From: CAVVWJ01 sp965652025
GTDB taxonomy: Bacteria > Gemmatimonadota > Gemmatimonadetes > Gemmatimonadales > GWC2-71-9
Direction of reading: 5' to 3'
DNA length: 64,000 bases
NCBI GenBank assembly: GCA_965652025.1
Contig: CBFGTM010000002.1
Span: 62,001 to 126,000 of the forward strand
Part shown: positions 61,838 through 64,000 of the stretch, piece by piece
Numbering within the stretch: position 1 is the stretch's first letter
Layout: the number at the start of each line of letters is the position of its first letter
Program-made: the position numbers and the translations under genes
The notes under the pieces: model-generated
The model's input: only the letters and a program-made list of their open reading frames with translations
Databases searched by the model: none
What the model was told of the DNA's origin: nothing

Positions 61838-62420
61838 TCCCCTCCAAGAAGGCCCGCAGGTACTTCCCGATAGTGTCCGCCTCCAGGTGGACTCGATCGC
61901 CCACCTGGCGTTCACCCAGATTGGTATGCTGTAAGGTAAACGGAATGAGCGAGATCTGGATGACGGTTGGCCGGGGCTTTGCGTTCACCGTCAGACTGAC
62001 ACCATCGACCGTAATCGACCCGAGGGGAACCGAAACCGCAGCCACTTCCTGTGGTACGGTAAGATCCAGCAGCCGGGCATCGTCATGCTGCCGGACCGAG
62101 CTCACGCTGCCCACCCCGTCCACGTGTCCCTGCACCAGATGCCCACCCAAACGGTCGCCCACCAGAAGGGCCCGCTCCAGATTCACGCGGCGGCCGGGGC
62201 CGTACTCCGCGAAGCGGGTTCGCTCCAGCGAGGTGCGAATGATGTGCGCGCTGAAGCCTCCGGCTGCAAGCGACTGGACCGTCAGGCAGGCCCCGTCAAC
62301 GGCAATGCTTTCGCCCAGCTGAAGGTCGGGGTAGTCGCACTGAATGCACAGCTCGAAACCGGCAGGGGAGGTTGTTGCCCGAAGGACCGTACCCACCGAG
62401 GTGATGATACCGGTGAACAT
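61830..62420 (-). CDS. ribE: Riboflavin synthase alpha chain
   Basis: 196 aa with two internally repeated lumazine-binding domains: MFTGIITSVGTV, LQLGESIAVDGACLTVQSL, and second copy VPLGSITVDGVSLTVN. Dismutates ribityllumazine to riboflavin. Its stop falls in R8 and its start shares one base with the ribD stop (TGATG). C-terminal residues LEGKA abut the repeat. Confidence 0.96.
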   Translation of the reverse strand: MFTGIITSVGTVLRATTSPAGFELCIQCDYPDLQLGESIAVDGACLTVQSLAAGGFSAHIIRTSLERTRFAEYGPGRRVNLERALLVGDRLGGHLVQGHVDGVGSVSSVRQHDDARLLDLTVPQEVAAVSVPLGSITVDGVSLTVNAKPRPTVIQISLIPFTLQHTNLGERQVGDRVHLEADTIGKYLRAFLEGKA

Positions 62421-63493
62421 CAGCCTCGATCGAGTACCAGGAGCGTATCGTCGCCCAACGCCCGTCGCTCGATCACGCGCCAGCGTTCGGCCTGGTCGAG
62501 ACTGCGGGAGGGGAGGCCGGCAATCGCGGGCACCGCGTGATCGCCCAGCCAGGTGGGGGATTGCAGCCAGTAATAGCGGTCTACCAAGCCGGCCGCGAGT
62601 AGGGCGCCAGCGAGCTGACCTCCGCCCTCCACCAGTAGTGACCGAACGCCGGCCTCATGTAATGCGTGCAGCGCGTCGGCAACCTGTGTCGTCCGGACGA
62701 TGGAGACTCCCGCGGCCTCCAATCGCCTGACTCGCGCGGCCTCGGCGCTGGGGGAGACGACAATCGTGGTCGGCGTGTCGGCGGCGGTACGAACGAGAGT
62801 GAGCTGGGGTCCCAGGTCAGCGGTCCGGTCAAATACCACTCGCCGGGGAGGGACCCGAGGCTGGACCGGTCCTCGGACCGTCAGGGATGGGTCGTCGATG
62901 CGGGCAGTGCGGCCTCCAACCCCAATAGCATCAAAGCCGGCCCGAAGCCACTGGACATACTCCCGGGCCTCGGGGCCGGAGATCCAGCGGGAGCGGCCGA
63001 ATCCATCGGCGATCTTGCCATCCAGAGTTGTGGCCAGCTTGAGCGCGACGTAAGGCCGGGCCGGCTTCTCGATCGAGTGGAGGAAGATGGCATTCTGGGC
63101 CGCGGCCGCCTCGCCCAGCGGCCCGAGCTCCACATCCACGCCGGCTTGGCGCAGTCGCTCGGCCCCATGAGCAGCGATGGGATTGGGATCCCTGAGCGCG
63201 GCCACTACCCGGCGAATGCCGGACTGGATGATGGCTTCGACGCACGGCGGCTGCTTGCCCTGATGAGCACAGGGCTCGAGGGTTACCACCATGGTGGCCC
63301 CTCGAGCCCGTTCGCCTGCCCCTGCCAGCGCGACTGCTTCGGCATGCCGGTCGCCGAATTCCGGGTGCCACCCTTCCCCGACCAGCTCGCCCGCCTGGAG
63401 CACCACCGCGCCCACGAGCGGATTGGGCTGAACCCGGCCCCAACCTCGCCAGGCAAGGTCGAGTGCGCGGGCCATCGCTTCCCGCTCGTTCAT
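62420..63493 (-). CDS. ribD: Bifunctional deaminase/reductase RibD
   Basis: 357 aa. The N-terminal pyrimidine deaminase has zinc-site H50-A-E52 (RHAEAVAL) and C75, C84 (EPCAHQGKQPPC); the C-terminal reductase has GGRTARIDDPSLTVR and VEGGGQLAGALL. It performs steps 2 and 3 of riboflavin synthesis. It is 8 bp from the partial outer-membrane gene; no FMN riboswitch is seen in the window upstream of it. Confidence 0.96.
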   Translation of the reverse strand: MNEREAMARALDLAWRGWGRVQPNPLVGAVVLQAGELVGEGWHPEFGDRHAEAVALAGAGERARGATMVVTLEPCAHQGKQPPCVEAIIQSGIRRVVAALRDPNPIAAHGAERLRQAGVDVELGPLGEAAAAQNAIFLHSIEKPARPYVALKLATTLDGKIADGFGRSRWISGPEAREYVQWLRAGFDAIGVGGRTARIDDPSLTVRGPVQPRVPPRRVVFDRTADLGPQLTLVRTAADTPTTIVVSPSAEAARVRRLEAAGVSIVRTTQVADALHALHEAGVRSLLVEGGGQLAGALLAAGLVDRYYWLQSPTWLGDHAVPAIAGLPSRSLDQAERWRVIERRALGDDTLLVLDRG

Positions 63494-63500
63494 TACGTCG

Positions 63501-64000
63501 CTAAAAGCTCACTCGCAGGCCGAGGCCGGCGAAGAGTTTTCCCTTGGTGGTGTCGAAATCCTCGAAATCGGTGGACAGCTTCTGGTCCTTTCCTCCTAAG
63601 TATCCGACCTCGCCGGTCAGCCGCACCATCCCCATGCTCAACCCACCGTTCAGGAACCCAAGCACCCGGGAATTGTCCAGCTCCACCGGTATGTTGGACT
63701 GAAGCACCGTGGTAATCGGATCGCGGAACTGAATGATGGCATTCCCGGTATACTTGTCCCATCCTAGCCCGGCCGCCAGATCCAGAACCGCCACCTGCTT
63801 GCTGGCAACCAGCCGAACGTTGGTGGCATTCAGGTCCACCGCGTAGCTGAACTCATCGCCTCCGGCGACGCTGCCGTAGGCCATGGTCGGAATCTCTCGC
63901 CGCATGACGCTCACGGAAATATGGGGCAGCGGCCCGATTCCCCGAAGCAAGCCGATCCGGGCACCGTAGCCCAGGCCCAAGGCAATGGTTCCGATCTTCC
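63501..64000 (-). CDS. Partial outer-membrane beta-barrel-like protein
   Basis: Open to the right edge of the window; the visible part (about 166 codons) ends FAGLGLRVSF. The alternation of short Gly/aromatic-rich stretches (ALGLGYGARIGLLRG, HISVSVMRREIP, GGLSMGMVRLTGEVGYLGG) and a C-terminal phenylalanine suggest a beta-barrel. I do not know its function or N-terminus. The same-strand spacing to ribD is 7 bp. Confidence 0.65.
   Translation of the reverse strand, partial: KIGTIALGLGYGARIGLLRGIGPLPHISVSVMRREIPTMAYGSVAGGDEFSYAVDLNATNVRLVASKQVAVLDLAAGLGWDKYTGNAIIQFRDPITTVLQSNIPVELDNSRVLGFLNGGLSMGMVRLTGEVGYLGGKDQKLSTDFEDFDTTKGKLFAGLGLRVSF

Overview
This window is ordinary, densely packed chromosome from a GC-rich, didermic bacterium. 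Outer-membrane traits are a TonB-dependent receptor, a beta-barrel-like protein at the right edge and several lipoproteins. These coexist with HPr/HPr kinase, a complete mannose-type PTS, Bat/MoxR genes, a type III glutamine synthetase and a FlgD-like C-terminal domain. That mixture fits Gemmatimonadota or a nearby lineage; this is an inference that a 16S or marker-gene search would have to confirm. Almost every gene is on the minus strand, and neighbours very often overlap by 4 bp (ATGA/GTGA/TTGA), which indicates long translationally coupled operons. No transposon, prophage or CRISPR array was seen, and no gene-free stretch exceeds about 300 bp.

Layout, left to right. 1-9.9 kb: MoxR, DUF58, a membrane protein, BatA, a BatB-BatC fusion and BatD (running off the left edge), preceded by rluB, scpB, scpA and an M50 protease. 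10-14.5 kb: rpsT (plus strand), a zinc-ribbon coiled-coil protein, the pyrR-pyrB-pyrC operon and tRNA-Ser(GGA). 14.5-27.3 kb: a convergent thiolase and an eight-gene minus-strand operon (two class III aminotransferases, a P5C-type aldehyde dehydrogenase, CoA-transferase A and B, an APC permease, a propeller-CehA metallohydrolase and a PafA-like phosphatase) that looks like an amino-acid catabolic system of unassigned substrate. 27.4-39.9 kb: a small unknown gene, glnN, cysK, an ADP-ribosylglycohydrolase, a PH-domain protein, a lipoprotein, tRNA-Ser(CGA), a YfbK-like VWA protein, tadA, clpB and a FlgD-domain protein. 40-48.6 kb: selB, recO and a cobalamin-riboswitch-controlled B12 uptake operon (btuF-btuC-btuD-btuB plus a BtuG-like propeller lipoprotein). 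48.6-52.8 kb: metK, ahcY, a bifunctional nuclease and an unknown membrane protein. 52.9-58.5 kb: hpf, hprK, PTS IIA-IIB-IIC-IID, HPr and enzyme I in one run. 58.5-64 kb: a glycosyltransferase, nusB, and riboflavin genes ribD-ribE-ribBA-ribH, then a partial outer-membrane-like protein.

The most unusual signal is a set of eight short intergenic elements built of 7-bp units (AGTCACG, AGCGTGA, GTCTAGA and similar). All eight lie at the 3' end of a gene, several begin inside its stop codon, and at least four form strong inverted repeats. Because the period is 7, stop triplets fall in all three frames. The 27957-28037 copy folds on the minus-strand RNA into an uninterrupted 27-bp stem using G-U pairs. 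I know no named family for these elements and treat them as the best candidate for something undescribed here.
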